Shown: positions 6,145 to 6,519 of the stretch, piece after piece
How positions within the stretch are numbered: position 1 is the stretch's first letter
Layout of the letters: every line of letters starts with the position of its first letter
Notes under the pieces: model-generated
Database searches by the model: none
What the model was told of the DNA's origin: nothing
What the model saw: the letters and a program-made list of their open reading frames with translations, nothing else
Program-made: the position numbers and the translations under genes
Source: Gammaproteobacteria bacterium
Lineage (GTDB): Bacteria > Pseudomonadota > Gammaproteobacteria > Arenicellales > Poriferihabitantaceae
Length of the DNA: 6,519 nt
Direction of reading: 5' to 3'
Assembly (NCBI GenBank): GCA_009839585.1
Contig: VXPI01000407.1
Coordinates: forward strand, 1-6,519

Positions 6145-6519
6145 GCAGTTTTAATCATTGGTTCAAAGGGCATGCGCTCTTGAGATAATCGAGCAACAGA
6201 CAGATCAACATACTCCTTGTTCATCTCGCATCCAACAAATTTACGATTGTTCTGCAAGGCCGACAGACCTGTCGAACAACTCCCCATGAACGGATCAAAA
6301 ACCAGATCGCCTTCATTGCTTGATGCCAACAGTATCCGGTCAATCAATTCCAAAGGCTTTTGTGTGGGATGTTTGCCAAACTGCTTTTCAGATTTTTTAG
6401 GGGTGCCAATTTTCCAGACTGTCTTCATTTGTTTTCCCCCATTATGCTGGCGCATTAACTGATAGTTGAAAACATGTTTGGATTTATCGGTTTTGGCGGC
6501 CCACAATACAGTTTCAGTT
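6141..6519 (-). CDS. DNA methyltransferase, N6-adenine/N4-cytosine type, C-terminal part (5' end outside window)
   Basis: The last 125 residues are visible; the frame is open to the right edge, starting in ...ETVLWAAK, so the N-terminus and the DPPY-type catalytic motif lie outside. The order is a segment before motif X (HVFNYQLMRQ), motif X (KHPTQKPLELIDRIL, about 49-63 of the visible part), motif I (DPFMGSCSTGLSAL, about 75-88), then motif II (FVGCEMNKEYVDLSVARL). Motif I at the C-terminus indicates a beta-class enzyme, transferring a methyl group from S-adenosylmethionine to A or C in DNA. The usual FxGxG reads FMGSC, with Cys in place of the second Gly, a mild departure whose effect is unknown. 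It overlaps the endonuclease start by 4 bases, so it is the cognate methylase of that restriction system. The TTG at 6504-6506 is internal, not a start. Confidence 0.9.
   Translation of the reverse strand, partial: TETVLWAAKTDKSKHVFNYQLMRQHNGGKQMKTVWKIGTPKKSEKQFGKHPTQKPLELIDRILLASSNEGDLVFDPFMGSCSTGLSALQNNRKFVGCEMNKEYVDLSVARLSQERMPFEPMIKTA

Overview
The window looks like chromosomal DNA of a gammaproteobacterium of moderate GC. The best evidence is the gene order yqgE-ruvX-pyrR-pyrB-pyrC', in which the dihydroorotase-like PyrC' has lost its metal ligands, as in Pseudomonas and its relatives. The organism assignment is an inference from gene order and protein type; no rRNA or other strong marker is present.

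Layout: positions 1-606 contain no clean gene. Three consecutive + strand reading frames there could be the decayed end of a gene entering from the left. Positions 607-981 (minus) encode a stand-alone PilG-like receiver domain with a damaged acidic pocket. Positions 982-1145 hold stem-loops. Positions 1146-1442 (minus) encode a small DUF1330 protein. Positions 1443-1673 are a divergent promoter region in which a similar element of about 30 bases occurs in opposite orientations, once towards each flanking gene.

Positions 1674-5435 (plus) form a tightly packed operon: YqgE/AlgH family protein, RuvX/YqgF (pre-16S rRNA processing), PyrR, aspartate carbamoyltransferase PyrB, and non-catalytic dihydroorotase homologue PyrC'. 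Neighbouring genes overlap by 8 to 10 bases or, at pyrR-pyrB, sit 2 bases apart. PyrB and PyrC' are expected to form one ATCase holoenzyme for the second step of pyrimidine synthesis, with the true dihydroorotase encoded elsewhere.

Positions 5568-6519 (minus) hold a lower-GC, convergently transcribed restriction-modification pair. The C-terminal part of a beta-class N6-adenine/N4-cytosine DNA methyltransferase runs off the right edge of the window. It overlaps by four bases (ATGA) a PD-(D/E)XK restriction endonuclease gene. The endonuclease gene is broken by an exact 16-base tandem duplication at 5887-5918. Removing one copy restores a continuous 186-residue protein with its nuclease motif. 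The nuclease is therefore off in this sequence while the methylase reads through, and the lesion is of a kind that can revert. This is the most interesting observation in the window.
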